A DNA stretch of 64,000 nucleotides from Halomicrobium katesii DSM 19301 (GTDB taxonomy: Archaea; Halobacteriota; Halobacteria; Halobacteriales; Haloarculaceae). The number at the start of each line of letters is the position of its first letter. The first letter of the stretch is position 1. Under the pieces are notes generated by a model. That model saw only the letters and a list, made by a program, of their open reading frames with translations, had not been told where the DNA came from and did no database searches. Shown here one piece after another: positions 54,816-62,751 of the stretch. The translations under genes were made by a program, and so were the position numbers. Where the stretch lies: NCBI RefSeq assembly GCF_000379085.1, contig NZ_KB905378.1, forward strand, positions 1,431,978 to 1,495,977. The letters run 5' to 3'.

Positions 54816-55670
54816 TCAGTAGCCCAGTCGGGCCAGCGTCTCGGCCAGCTCCTCGCGGTACTGGTCGCCGAACAGGTGGACGTGGACGAGCAGCGGGGAG
54901 AGCCTGTAGATGTAGCGCCGCCGATCCCAGAACGCTGCACCGAGATCGACGCCGCGCTCGCGCTGGTAGCGATCGAAGAAGGCGTCGCCGAACGTCTCCG
55001 TCCAGTCGACGTAGGCCAGCTCGACCTCCGGGTGGCCGTAGTAACAGGTGGGGTCGAGAAATGCCGTCACTCGCCGGCCGTCGGTCAGGAGGTTCGTCCG
55101 CCACGCGTCGCCGTGCAACAGCGCGGGGGTCTCGGGCTCGCTCAGCAGCGACTCGAAGTCGGCACACGCCCGCTCGACGCGGGTCGCCAGCTCGTCCGAC
55201 AGCGCTCCCGCCCGGCTGGCCCGGTCACAGATCGACCGTACCCGCTGGTCCCGATAGAACGACACCCAGCGCTCGGTCCAGGGGTTCGGCTGCGAGACCG
55301 GGCCGGTGAGCGTGTCGAACGGGAAGCCAAAGGCCCGCCCCGCGACGCGGTGCAGATCGGCCAGCTGCCTCGCCGCGTCGCGCTCGACGGCCGGCGTGAT
55401 CGTCGACGTGCCCGCCACGTACTCGATACAGAGCAGGTCGGCGTCGGCGTGATACACCTCGGGCACCGGCAGGTCGGACTCCGTAGCGAGGTACGACAGC
55501 ATCCGACCTTCGATCGAGAGGTCGTGCTCGCCGGTCTTCGCGACCGCGACACGGCCGTCGGCGAGTTCGACGCGAAACACGTCCCCGACCATCCCGCCGT
55601 CCAGCCGCTCGCTCGCTTCTACGGACCCGCCGAGGGCCGCTTCGACCGCCGCCGTGGGTGTCGAGGCCAT
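54816..55670 (-). CDS. Fructosamine kinase-family protein
   Basis: 284 aa, fructosamine/ketosamine kinase fold, related to aminoglycoside phosphotransferases. P-loop-like GGMVGDVFRVELADGRVAVAKTG, catalytic HGDAWRTNLL (Asp as base) and metal-binding FLDPTCYYGHPEVELAY. It would phosphorylate glycated amines in a deglycation reaction. The start MASTPTAAVEAALG follows a stretch unlike the family. Confidence 0.92.
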   Translation of the reverse strand: MASTPTAAVEAALGGSVEASERLDGGMVGDVFRVELADGRVAVAKTGEHDLSIEGRMLSYLATESDLPVPEVYHADADLLCIEYVAGTSTITPAVERDAARQLADLHRVAGRAFGFPFDTLTGPVSQPNPWTERWVSFYRDQRVRSICDRASRAGALSDELATRVERACADFESLLSEPETPALLHGDAWRTNLLTDGRRVTAFLDPTCYYGHPEVELAYVDWTETFGDAFFDRYQRERGVDLGAAFWDRRRYIYRLSPLLVHVHLFGDQYREELAETLARLGY

Positions 55671-55822
55671 CGTTGACCGTAGCCGTGGCGCGACGGAAAA
55701 CGTTGCTGTTGCTCGCCGCCAGTGACGAACGGGTACTGTTTCGGATGGAGACCGCCGGACGGGACGCCGACCGTCTGCCGATTCGACGGTTCGGCCGCGG
55801 CGACCCGATGCCAAACGTACTC

Positions 55823-56052
55823 ATACGGATTATTGTAGCGATTTACCGGTGATCGTCTACTCCGTGGCGACGATCACCGGTAAGCAACTACAATAAACGG
55901 CCTTGTTTAGACGCAGTACAAATCGGCTCTTGCGGCGTATGCTCCGCGAACAGATCGACACGATGAGGCACTCAGGACAGATTTTAGATCAACCGCAACG
56001 GCCCGTGACTCGCCGGTTGAGGAGCGTCTAAACACGGCCCAATAAACCGTAT
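55823..56052. repeat. 81-bp palindrome family, copy E, split by a MITE
   Basis: Left part 55823-55898 and last 5 bp 56048-56052; without the MITE and one target repeat it is exactly 81 bp: ATACGG...TTGTAG...TTTACCGGTGATCGTC and complement...CTACAA...CCGTAT. The palindrome is divergent-intergenic here. Confidence 0.88.
55899..56039. mobile_element. MITE derived from the IS5-type element
   Basis: 141 bp with ends GGCCTTGTTTAGACGC and complement of GGCCGTGTTTAGACGC, the same left and right terminal repeats, with the same mismatch, as the IS at 33186-34119. Flanked by an exact 8-bp target duplication CAATAAAC (55891-55898 and 56040-56047). No coding capacity. Confidence 0.9.
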
Positions 56053-56139
56053 CACGGGGAGCACAAAGGGTACCGTTTCGACTGGAGACCGCCAGACTGC
56101 GCTGGTCCGAGAAGAACTCTTTTCGCTCCTGGAACTGCC

Positions 56140-56313
56140 ATGGACAACACCATCGGCGTTGCGCTGTTGGTCGAACTGTTCGGGGGGTTCCTGTTTCTGG
56201 CCGGTGACGGCGATCTCTCGTCCGTCTGGTTCGCGATCCTGTTCTTCGGGCTCGTCGTCGGGCTGTACGGTGCCGTTTCTGTCCGTCTCCGACGGCTCGA
56301 AGATGTCTGCTAA
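56140..56313 (+). CDS. Small two-span membrane protein
   Basis: 57 aa, MDNTIGVALLVELFGGFLFLAGD, then SVWFAILFFGLVVGLYGAVSVRLRRLE-DVC. Two hydrophobic segments with a short loop and a positively charged tail. It sits alone between the MITE and the diverged argF-end copy. No family is recognised. Confidence 0.55.
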   Translation: MDNTIGVALLVELFGGFLFLAGDGDLSSVWFAILFFGLVVGLYGAVSVRLRRLEDVC

Positions 56314-56323
56314 CGCTGGACGC

Positions 56324-56374
56324 CTGTTCGATCAACTCTACAAGCAGTCCGTTCTGGGCGTGGAATCGATTTTG
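56324..56374 (-). repeat. Diverged copy of the argF gene end
   Basis: Read on the minus strand this encodes NRFHAQNGLLVELIEQ, against NRLHAQNGLLAWLAEQ at the true argF end, 12 of 16 residues alike although the DNA agrees at only 32 of 51 positions. It has no adjoining argF body. It may be the outermost, oldest or foreign copy in the argF-end series. Confidence 0.7.
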
Positions 56375-56661
56375 TCTTATCATATTCGGTTGCAAAAATC
56401 TACTAATCAAAGTATGGTAATGCCATTATAAACATCAGCCCGATAATCTAAGTTGGTAGCCATATATGTGCTAACGATACTGTACAATCCCGACACTACT
56501 ACGAATCGCTTGGTTCGTGCTGGTACTGGACATCTAACTCCGATATTCCTTCGGTCGCTAGAGCGAGTTAGCGTGTTTTAAATCGGCTGATAAAGGTGAC
56601 TAAATGACAACACCGGCCCACTTATTACCCCTCATGCCTTTCCTTAATCAAGTGACTCTTC
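56375..56661. other. AT-rich intergenic stretch before the island genes, no gene seen
   Basis: Low GC (for example AAATCTACTAATCAAAGTAT and GTGTTTTAAATCGGCTG) compared with the chromosome average; no convincing frame. Likely promoter region of the following gene, with TTATTACCC 30 bp before its ATG. Confidence 0.45.
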
Positions 56662-57561
56662 ATGAGCTCCCACCACGATAACGGGGCGATAAGAACACCG
56701 GATCGGCTTGACTTCCGCATCGGACTGGTAGCTGGACTGTACGTGGGGGGCCTCCTGACTCCTGCTCTGGTGATTGCCCTTGTCTACCAATTTCAACTGG
56801 CCGACACCATGGTCACTATCGGGTTGCTCGGAGCTGTTGGAACCGCTATCACTACTCTCGTGGCGTGGAAAGTGAGTCGGTGGGGATCGGTTGTCGGTTG
56901 GTTTAATTCGACCGGGATGGCGGTGCTCGCACCCGCTCTCGGTGTCCTCTCTGCGATCTTGTACTTGGTCCAAGTGCTCCTCTACCTCGGGCATCACCTG
57001 TCAGGTATGAAACCTGCAACTGCGGCCAGTTTCGTCGGGGTCGTTGGGTTTGCCCTCGGTATTGGGGCCGGGTGCCTCGGTGGGGTACTGACGATCATGG
57101 CGCGCACGCGCTTCATGCGAGTGTCGATCAAGGATGCGGACGTGGACGTAGAGTGGACGGCTGGATGGCCTCTCAGAGACCAGATGAAGTGCCTGGTGGG
57201 TGTTATCTTCCTCACGATACCGTTCTTTGTGATGTCCTTCTGGCTGCTGAGATGGTGGGGCGTGAGTGCCGTTGGATTCCTTCTAGCGCTCCTCCTCGTC
57301 GGCCTCGTCGGCCTTGTGTCCGAAAGCACGTATCGCGTCACCCCCATTGGACTCGAACAGCACCGGCATCGAGGCGGAGTAACCGCTGGCAAGATCATCC
57401 CGTGGACGGGGTTCCACAATCTGACTGTGACTGACGACGCTATCGTGCTCCATCGTCCGGCACCACACTTCGATATCTTGGCGTCCCGCCGTGATCTGGC
57501 CGTCGACGAAGCCGACGTTATCGAGGTGCTTCGAGAACGGATCGATGTGGGCGTCAGGTAA
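56662..57561 (+). CDS. Island membrane protein with PH-like C-terminal domain
   Basis: 299 aa. Four N-terminal hydrophobic segments (to about residue 150), two more around 185-230 (MKCLVGVIFLTIPFFVMSFWLLRWW and VGFLLALLLVGLVGLV), then a beta-rich C-terminus (STYRVTPIGLEQHRHRGGVTAGKIIPWTGFHNLTVTDDAIVLHRP) resembling a bacterial PH domain. It lies 536 bp before the halocin-like gene on the same strand. A role in immunity or export would be guesswork. Confidence 0.75.
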   Translation: MSSHHDNGAIRTPDRLDFRIGLVAGLYVGGLLTPALVIALVYQFQLADTMVTIGLLGAVGTAITTLVAWKVSRWGSVVGWFNSTGMAVLAPALGVLSAILYLVQVLLYLGHHLSGMKPATAASFVGVVGFALGIGAGCLGGVLTIMARTRFMRVSIKDADVDVEWTAGWPLRDQMKCLVGVIFLTIPFFVMSFWLLRWWGVSAVGFLLALLLVGLVGLVSESTYRVTPIGLEQHRHRGGVTAGKIIPWTGFHNLTVTDDAIVLHRPAPHFDILASRRDLAVDEADVIEVLRERIDVGVR

Positions 57562-58097
57562 CATCTCGATGGACTGTCCCATTACCGGCTGATGGATCCC
57601 CTCGCAAAGGAGACGTCCCGTCACTGGGACAACGGCTTTGTGTTCTCTTTGATACCGTACTCGACGCAGACGTTCCATCCGGAAGAGTCCCAAAGACTTC
57701 TTGGTCACTCTCCTCGACGCCCATCCGAGCGACAGTATCAGAAGTTCCCGTTCCGTACTCCGTTCACTCTCCGTAGACGTGTGCCGGAGATCGGGGTGAC
57801 TCCGCCACTCGCAAACCTGGTCACCCATCTGGGAGATGACCGTCTCGTCGTCGTTGCCTTCTGAGGTGTTCTGTCTGGCACGTAATTGGATTCCCAGCAC
57901 AGATGGATCCGTGTAAGCACCTGTCCTCGATATCCGGTGCCAGGATCATTTCGACGTAATTCTAAGAGGACGGATGGCCGGTACCGAACGTTGTGGTTCA
58001 CTTCTTCGATCAGTCTTGACAATCTAATATATGGCATCTAATTAATATTTTTTAATCGAAAGTTATATCAAAACAGAATTAATCCTTAGATTGGAGC
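57562..58097. other. Gap with a possible degraded minus-strand gene
   Basis: No intact gene. Two overlapping minus-strand frames, 57738-58037 (with LIEEVNHNVRYRPSVLLELRRNDPGT) and 57283-57900 (with CEWRSHPDLRHTSTESERS and SLGLFRMERLRRVRY), read like parts of one protein joined by a frameshift. AT-rich 58025-58097 is probably the promoter of the next gene (TTTAATCGAAAGTTATATC). Confidence 0.3.
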
Positions 58098-58877
58098 ATG
58101 AGTAGAAAGATTCCAAGTTCGCTGAGTCGACGACAGATTCTCAAGACTAGCGCAACCGTTACCGGTGGTGGTCTGATTTCCCAGACCGTCGCCGGCCGCT
58201 CCGGAAGTTCTAGCGATAGCCAGAAAGACGGCTGGAGTTCCGGGTTTGGTGACGCGATCACCTTGGAGGGTGGGATGGCGAAAGTGACAACGATCTCTGC
58301 GCAGCGAACCAGATCCATCTCCGCTGAACGGTCCCGAGGCAACCTCACGAAAGCGGGGGAGTATTCGGCACAGGACTTCGCCGAAGATATCAACAAAGGA
58401 GTACGCGCAGGCATCTGGACGATCGAAAAAAAGAACGGCAGAATCCTGCTCTACGTCACCGAAAAGGGCGAGCAACTGGTAACAAAAGCTCGGGCCAAGG
58501 TCCGACGCGTTCGGGCTCGGGACCGGAGTCGCTCACACGGGACCGCAGATTCTCCCGCGGATCAACAAGTGTCGGTGCAAGACTGCGACGGTGTTACAAA
58601 GAAGGAGGGTGACACAGTCTACTTCGACGACGACACCACCGACGAGATCGCACTTGCCTTCTTGGCCACGGGGACGTTCATGACGATCGCGGGGATAATC
58701 ATCGGCGCGATCGGGGCCTTCGCGTTCGGTCCGGCGGGTGCAATTCCCGGGGCTGTCATAGCCATTACGGGTGCTATCATGACGGCTGGTGCCGGGGCGA
58801 TCTCAATAATCAACGAGGGCTGTGGTATCAAAGTTGTAGGTCAGACGGACGTTCGGACCCAGGAGTGTTCCTGCTAA
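58098..58877 (+). CDS. Possible Tat-exported halocin-like precursor
   Basis: 259 aa. N-terminus MSRKIPSSLSRRQILKTSAT with a twin-Arg motif and hydrophobic stretch, like halocin precursors exported by Tat. The middle is polar and basic. The last 85 residues are a Gly/Ala/Ile-rich hydrophobic segment (ALAFLATGTFMTIAGIIIGAIGAFAFGPAGAIPGAVIAITGAIMTAGAGAISII), then INEGCGIKVVG and ECSC, with clustered Cys near the end. Length and design resemble HalC8-type precursors but no sequence identity can be claimed. AT-rich promoter. Confidence 0.55.
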   Translation: MSRKIPSSLSRRQILKTSATVTGGGLISQTVAGRSGSSSDSQKDGWSSGFGDAITLEGGMAKVTTISAQRTRSISAERSRGNLTKAGEYSAQDFAEDINKGVRAGIWTIEKKNGRILLYVTEKGEQLVTKARAKVRRVRARDRSRSHGTADSPADQQVSVQDCDGVTKKEGDTVYFDDDTTDEIALAFLATGTFMTIAGIIIGAIGAFAFGPAGAIPGAVIAITGAIMTAGAGAISIINEGCGIKVVGQTDVRTQECSC

Positions 58878-59240
58878 ACCCAGGACTCGGGCCTGAAATA
58901 CGTCGATCGATATCGTACAACGTCGGTATAGACCTCAGACGCTTTCAATATGGATGATAGCTGGATTCAGTGATCGCGGGAAGTGTTTCAGCTGACTGTT
59001 TTGAATCTTCTGGATTTCTGCTGTCCGACCCCGTCTCGTCTGTAGCGGCTTCGAGACGGCAACCTGGGCCACTTCCACCGTATTGGACACGGTTATGATT
59101 GTTGAGCCAGCTCTAACCGTTCGGGTGATCACTACCGATAGCTGGGCGGCGATGTGCGTTGATCGATCAGTGGCTGTAGAGCCAACCAGAAAACGTGTGC
59201 GACAAAGCTATACATCGGTGCGCTCGGCATAGTCCTCTTT
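58878..59240. other. Intergenic stretch between the halocin-like gene and the argF-end repeats
   Basis: No convincing gene. An open minus-strand frame of 65 codons (58935-59132) has no recognisable feature. Confidence 0.4.
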
Positions 59241-59290
59241 CTGCTCGGCCAGTCACGCGAGCAGCCCGTTCTGTGCGTGCAGGCGGTTCT
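59241..59290 (-). repeat. argF gene-end copy 1 (outer, partly decayed)
   Basis: About 50 bp matching the argF end with a few changes; encodes HAQNGLLAxLAEQ on the minus strand but runs on without the stop. Followed by T-tract copy c1. Confidence 0.85.
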
Positions 59291-59294
59291 GCAG

Positions 59295-59363
59295 CCACCT
59301 TTTTCCACGTCGGATCGCTTCGCGATGCTCGCGACCACTCGTGGAAAAACGTGGGCGAAAAAA
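59295..59363. repeat. T-tract hairpin element, copy c1
   Basis: CCACCTTTTTCCACGTCGGA, palindromic centre, GTGGAAAAACGTGGGCG and AAAAAACGG. It lies between argF-end copies 1 and 2. Confidence 0.78.
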
Positions 59364-59390
59364 CGGCTCGCTCCGCTCGCCGCCCTACTC

Positions 59391-59451
59391 TTGCTCGGCC
59401 AGCCACGCCAGCAACCCGTTCTGTGCGTGCAGGCGGTTCTCGGCCTGGTCC
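59391..59451 (-). repeat. argF gene-end copy 2 (identical to the true end)
   Basis: 61 bp identical to 59593-59653. On the minus strand it reads HAQNGLLAWLAEQE and then TAG (with one extra codon, Glu), so it preserves a working terminus. Confidence 0.95.
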
Positions 59452-59458
59452 GGCAGCG

Positions 59459-59564
59459 ACCTTTTGCTCCTCGGGTTTCCTCGCTCACGTTGCGAGGCCC
59501 ACCTTCGGCGCGCCTCGCATCGTTCGCTGCGGGAACCACTCGTCGCAAAACGTCGGTGAAAAAG
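59459..59564. repeat. T-tract hairpin element, copy c2
   Basis: GACCTTTTGCTCC..., central GGTTTCC/GGGAACC arms, GCAAAACGTCGGTGAAAAAG. It lies between argF-end copy 2 and the true argF end; a CCGCTC/GAGCGG hairpin plus CTTTTTC just after the argF stop (minus strand) is terminator-like. Confidence 0.78.
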
Positions 59565-59589
59565 CCGCTCTCACTGCGTTCGAGCGGTC
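59562..59589 (-). terminator. Probable terminator of the arginine operon
   Basis: On the minus strand GACCGCTC...GAGCGGC is followed by TTTTTCACC directly after the argF stop. Same design as after the thiolase gene. Confidence 0.55.
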
Positions 59590-60477
59590 CTATTGCTCGG
59601 CCAGCCACGCCAGCAACCCGTTCTGTGCGTGCAGGCGGTTCTCGGCCTGGTCCCAGACGATGGCGTTGTCGCTCTCGATGGCGGCGTCGGTGACCTCCTC
59701 GCCGCGGTGGGCGGGCAGGCAGTGCATCAGCGTGCGGTCGCCAAGCACGTCGGGCGTGATCTGGAACCCCTCGAAGGCCCGGAGTTTCTCCTCGCGCTTG
59801 TCTTCCTGGCCCATGCTGACCCACACGTCGGTGTAGACCACGTCGGCGTCGGCCATGGCGGCCTCAGGATCGGTCGTCGTCGCGGGCACGCTGCCGAGTT
59901 CGGCGGTGCGGTCCAGCACGCTCTCGTCGACGCCGTACCCCTCGGGGGTCGCGACCGTCAGGTCGAGATCCGTCATGGCAGCGCCCAGCACGAACGACTG
60001 ACAGACGTTGTTGCCGTCGCCGACCCACGCCACGGTGGCGTCCTCGAAGCTGCCGAACCGCTCGCGGATCGTCAGCAGGTCCGCGAGCGTCTGGCAGGGG
60101 TGGGCGTCGTCGGTCAGCCCGTTGACGACGGGAACGCTGGCGTACTCGGCCAGTTCCTCCACGTCGCCGTGGTCGAACATCCGGGCCATCAGGAAGTCGA
60201 CGTACCGCGAGACGGCGCGCGCGGTGTCTTTGATCGGCTCGCCGTGGCCCAGCTGGATGTCCTCGGGACCGAGGAAAATCGCGTGGCCACCGAGGTCGGT
60301 CATGCCGGTCTCGAAGGAGATCCGGGTTCGCGTCGAGGGCTTCTCGAAGAGCATCCCGAGGGTCTGCCCGGCCAGCAGGTCGGACGCGCCGTCGGCTTTG
60401 ATCTCGGCCGCGCGGTCGAGCACGGTCGTCAGTTCGTCGGTCGTCAGGTCGTCGACGTCGAGCAGGTGCGTGGGCAT
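59590..60477 (-). CDS. argF: Ornithine carbamoyltransferase
   Basis: 295 aa. It makes citrulline from ornithine and carbamoyl phosphate. Carbamoyl-phosphate site EKPSTRTRISFE, the second site DDAHPCQTLADL and the ornithine-binding HCLPAHRGEEV. The ending RLHAQNGLLAWLAEQ-stop lies in a 61-bp segment that is present again outside the gene. Last gene of the arg operon, 2 bp after argE. Confidence 0.97.
   Translation of the reverse strand: MPTHLLDVDDLTTDELTTVLDRAAEIKADGASDLLAGQTLGMLFEKPSTRTRISFETGMTDLGGHAIFLGPEDIQLGHGEPIKDTARAVSRYVDFLMARMFDHGDVEELAEYASVPVVNGLTDDAHPCQTLADLLTIRERFGSFEDATVAWVGDGNNVCQSFVLGAAMTDLDLTVATPEGYGVDESVLDRTAELGSVPATTTDPEAAMADADVVYTDVWVSMGQEDKREEKLRAFEGFQITPDVLGDRTLMHCLPAHRGEEVTDAAIESDNAIVWDQAENRLHAQNGLLAWLAEQ
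59593..59653 (-). repeat. argF gene-end copy 3 (the true argF 3' end)
   Basis: Identical to 59391-59451. Within the intact gene. Confidence 0.95.
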
Positions 60478-60479
60478 GG

Positions 60480-61535
60480 TTACAGGAGGCGTTCAGTCAC
60501 GTCTTCGAGGACGGTGACGGAGCGGTCGTACTCCGCTAACGGGATGTGTTCGTTCGGCGCGTGATCCAGGTCCGAGTCGCCTGGGCCGTAGGTGACCATC
60601 GGGCAGTCCCAGGACTGTGCGAAGACGTTCATGTCGCTGGTCCCGGTCTTGCGCAACAGGGTGGGCTCGCCGCCGGCCGACCGGATCGCGGTCCGGAACG
60701 CGCGGGCGACCGGGGTCCGGGGGCTCTGCATCACCGGTTCGACCTTGTCGTCCCAGTGGACGGTGCCGTTGACGAGGTGGCCGTCGGCGATCTCGCGGAT
60801 CTCGTCGGTCGTGTACTCCGGCGGGACCCGAAGCTGTACGTCCATCGTCGTCTCGACGGAGAGCCCGTCGTCGGAGACTCCCCCGTCGATGTCGACGGGT
60901 TTGCAGGTGACCCGTTCGAAGACGGGCTCCCACTCGTCTTTCTCGAACTCGCCTTCGACGGCGGCCCACCAGTCCAGCGCGTCCTGGATCGCGTTGTTGT
61001 CCGGTCGCGAGGAGTGGCCCGACTCGCTGGTGGCGACGTACGTGCCGGCCAGCAGACCGCGGTAGCCGAGCGTGATCCCCTCCCAGCCGGAGGGTTCGCC
61101 GTTGACGACCGCGTCGGGCGTCCCCTCGCGGTCCTCGATCACGTACCGACTGCCGCGCGAATCCACTTCTTCGCCGACGACGCCGAGGAAGCTCGCGCCG
61201 GTGCGGACGGCGGCGACCGCCATCGCACAGAGCGGCCCCTTGGCGTCGACGGAGCCACGGCCCCACAGTTCGAGTTCGCCGTCGTCGTTCTCCTCGATCC
61301 GGACCGGGATGTCGCCCGGCACCGTGTCGATGTGGGAGGTCAGCAACACGCCGTCGTCGGCCGGCGCGCGGACGTTGCCGATCTCGTCGACCCAGGCCTC
61401 GCGGCCGTGGGAGTCGAAGAACTCGACCAGTCGCTTCGCGGCCCGCTCTTCGTCGGGCGTGACCGACGGGATGCGGACGATCGCTTCGAGCAGGTCGCGG
61501 GCTTCCTGGTCGGGGGCCTGGACGGTCTGGCTCAC
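60480..61535 (-). CDS. argE: [LysW]-ornithine/lysine hydrolase
   Basis: 351 aa M20-type zinc peptidase that releases ornithine (or lysine) from the LysW carrier. Metal ligands: His in LLTSHIDTVPGD, Asp in GSVDAKGPLCAM, Glu in GVVGEEVDSRGS. GTG start; an earlier GTG seven codons upstream is an alternative. The operon is argC-argB-argD-argE-argF, consistent with the LysW-linked route. Confidence 0.92.
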   Translation of the reverse strand: MSQTVQAPDQEARDLLEAIVRIPSVTPDEERAAKRLVEFFDSHGREAWVDEIGNVRAPADDGVLLTSHIDTVPGDIPVRIEENDDGELELWGRGSVDAKGPLCAMAVAAVRTGASFLGVVGEEVDSRGSRYVIEDREGTPDAVVNGEPSGWEGITLGYRGLLAGTYVATSESGHSSRPDNNAIQDALDWWAAVEGEFEKDEWEPVFERVTCKPVDIDGGVSDDGLSVETTMDVQLRVPPEYTTDEIREIADGHLVNGTVHWDDKVEPVMQSPRTPVARAFRTAIRSAGGEPTLLRKTGTSDMNVFAQSWDCPMVTYGPGDSDLDHAPNEHIPLAEYDRSVTVLEDVTERLL

Positions 61536-61620
61536 GTGTCCACCTCCGGTGAGCACATTCCCCTTTCGCTCGCGGGCGGGACCGCCCGCTCGCCGTTCCG
61601 AGATGCGTGGCGTCTCGCGC

Positions 61621-62751
61621 TCATTCTACAATCACCGATTCCAGCGCGTCGACGACGTGGTCGGCGTCCTCCTCGGTGAGGGTCAGCGGCGGGAGCAGCC
61701 GCACCACCGTTCGACCGGCCGGCAGCGCCAGCACGCCCTCGCTCATCGCCAGCTGCTTGAGGTGTCCCATCGCGCCCCGGCCGACCTCGATACCGATCAT
61801 CAGGCCCTCGCCGCGGATGTCGCGAACCTCGTCGCCCAGCGTGGCCTCCAGTTCTGTCTGGAGGTACTCGCCGACCGCGGCGGCGTTGCCGGGCACGTCC
61901 TCCTCGACGATCGTCGAGACGGTCGCGTCGGCGGCCGCCGAGATGACCGGCCCGCCCGAGAACGTCGAGGCGTGGGAGCCGTACTCGTCGGCGATCCACT
62001 CGCGACACAGCGTCGCGCCGATGGGGTAGCCGTTGCCAAGTCCCTTCGCCGCGGTGATCATGTCCGGGACGACGCCGGACTCCTGGGCGGCCCACAGCGA
62101 TCCGGTCCGCCCCATCCCGGTCTGGACCTCGTCGAAGATCAGTGCCGCGCCCGCGTCTTCGGTCGCCTCGCGGGTCGCTTCGAGGAACTCGGTCGAAGCG
62201 GGGTTGATGCCGCCCTCTCCCTGGATGGGTTCGACGATGACGCCCGCCGTCTCCTCGTCGACGGCGTCCCGCATGGCCTCGGAGTCGTCGTAGGGGACGA
62301 ACTCCACGTCGCCGGCCAGGGGCTCGTAGGGCTGCTTGTACTTGCTCTTCCAGGTCGTCGCCAGCGACCCCATCGTCCGGCCGTGAAAGCCCTGCATCGT
62401 CGCCACGAGCTTCGACTCGCCGGTCGCAGCACGGGCGAACTTCAGCGCGGCCTCGTTGGCCTCGGTGCCGGAGTTACAGAGCCACACCTTGTCGATCGGA
62501 TCGGGCGCGGTGTCGGCCAGCGTCTCGTAGAGGCTGGTCCGCGCGGAGTTGGGGTAGGATCCCTGTACGTAGGTCAGCTTGTCGATCTGGCTCTTGGCGG
62601 CCTGATCGACCGCGGGGTGGCGATGACCCAGCGGGACACAGGCGTACGACGCGCCCATGTCGAGGTACTCGTTGCCCGCATCGTCGGACAGCCAGACGCC
62701 GTCACCTTCTTCGATCTGAATGGGTTTCTCGTTGAAAACGAATCCGCTCAT
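61621..62751 (-). CDS. argD: [LysW]-aminoadipate/glutamate semialdehyde aminotransferase
   Basis: 376 aa class III PLP aminotransferase. Cofactor regions LCNSGTEANEAALKFAR, LIFDEVQTGMGRTG and the Schiff-base Lys in MITAAKGLGNGYPIG. Overlaps argB by 4 bp. Makes the LysW-gamma-linked ornithine precursor. The start MSGFVFNEKPIQ is used; upstream codons belong to argB. Confidence 0.95.
   Translation of the reverse strand: MSGFVFNEKPIQIEEGDGVWLSDDAGNEYLDMGASYACVPLGHRHPAVDQAAKSQIDKLTYVQGSYPNSARTSLYETLADTAPDPIDKVWLCNSGTEANEAALKFARAATGESKLVATMQGFHGRTMGSLATTWKSKYKQPYEPLAGDVEFVPYDDSEAMRDAVDEETAGVIVEPIQGEGGINPASTEFLEATREATEDAGAALIFDEVQTGMGRTGSLWAAQESGVVPDMITAAKGLGNGYPIGATLCREWIADEYGSHASTFSGGPVISAAADATVSTIVEEDVPGNAAAVGEYLQTELEATLGDEVRDIRGEGLMIGIEVGRGAMGHLKQLAMSEGVLALPAGRTVVRLLPPLTLTEEDADHVVDALESVIVE

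Noticed and set aside
58935-59132. 65-codon minus-strand frame after the halocin-like gene
   Set aside because: No promoter, no domain and unremarkable composition; not called as a gene.
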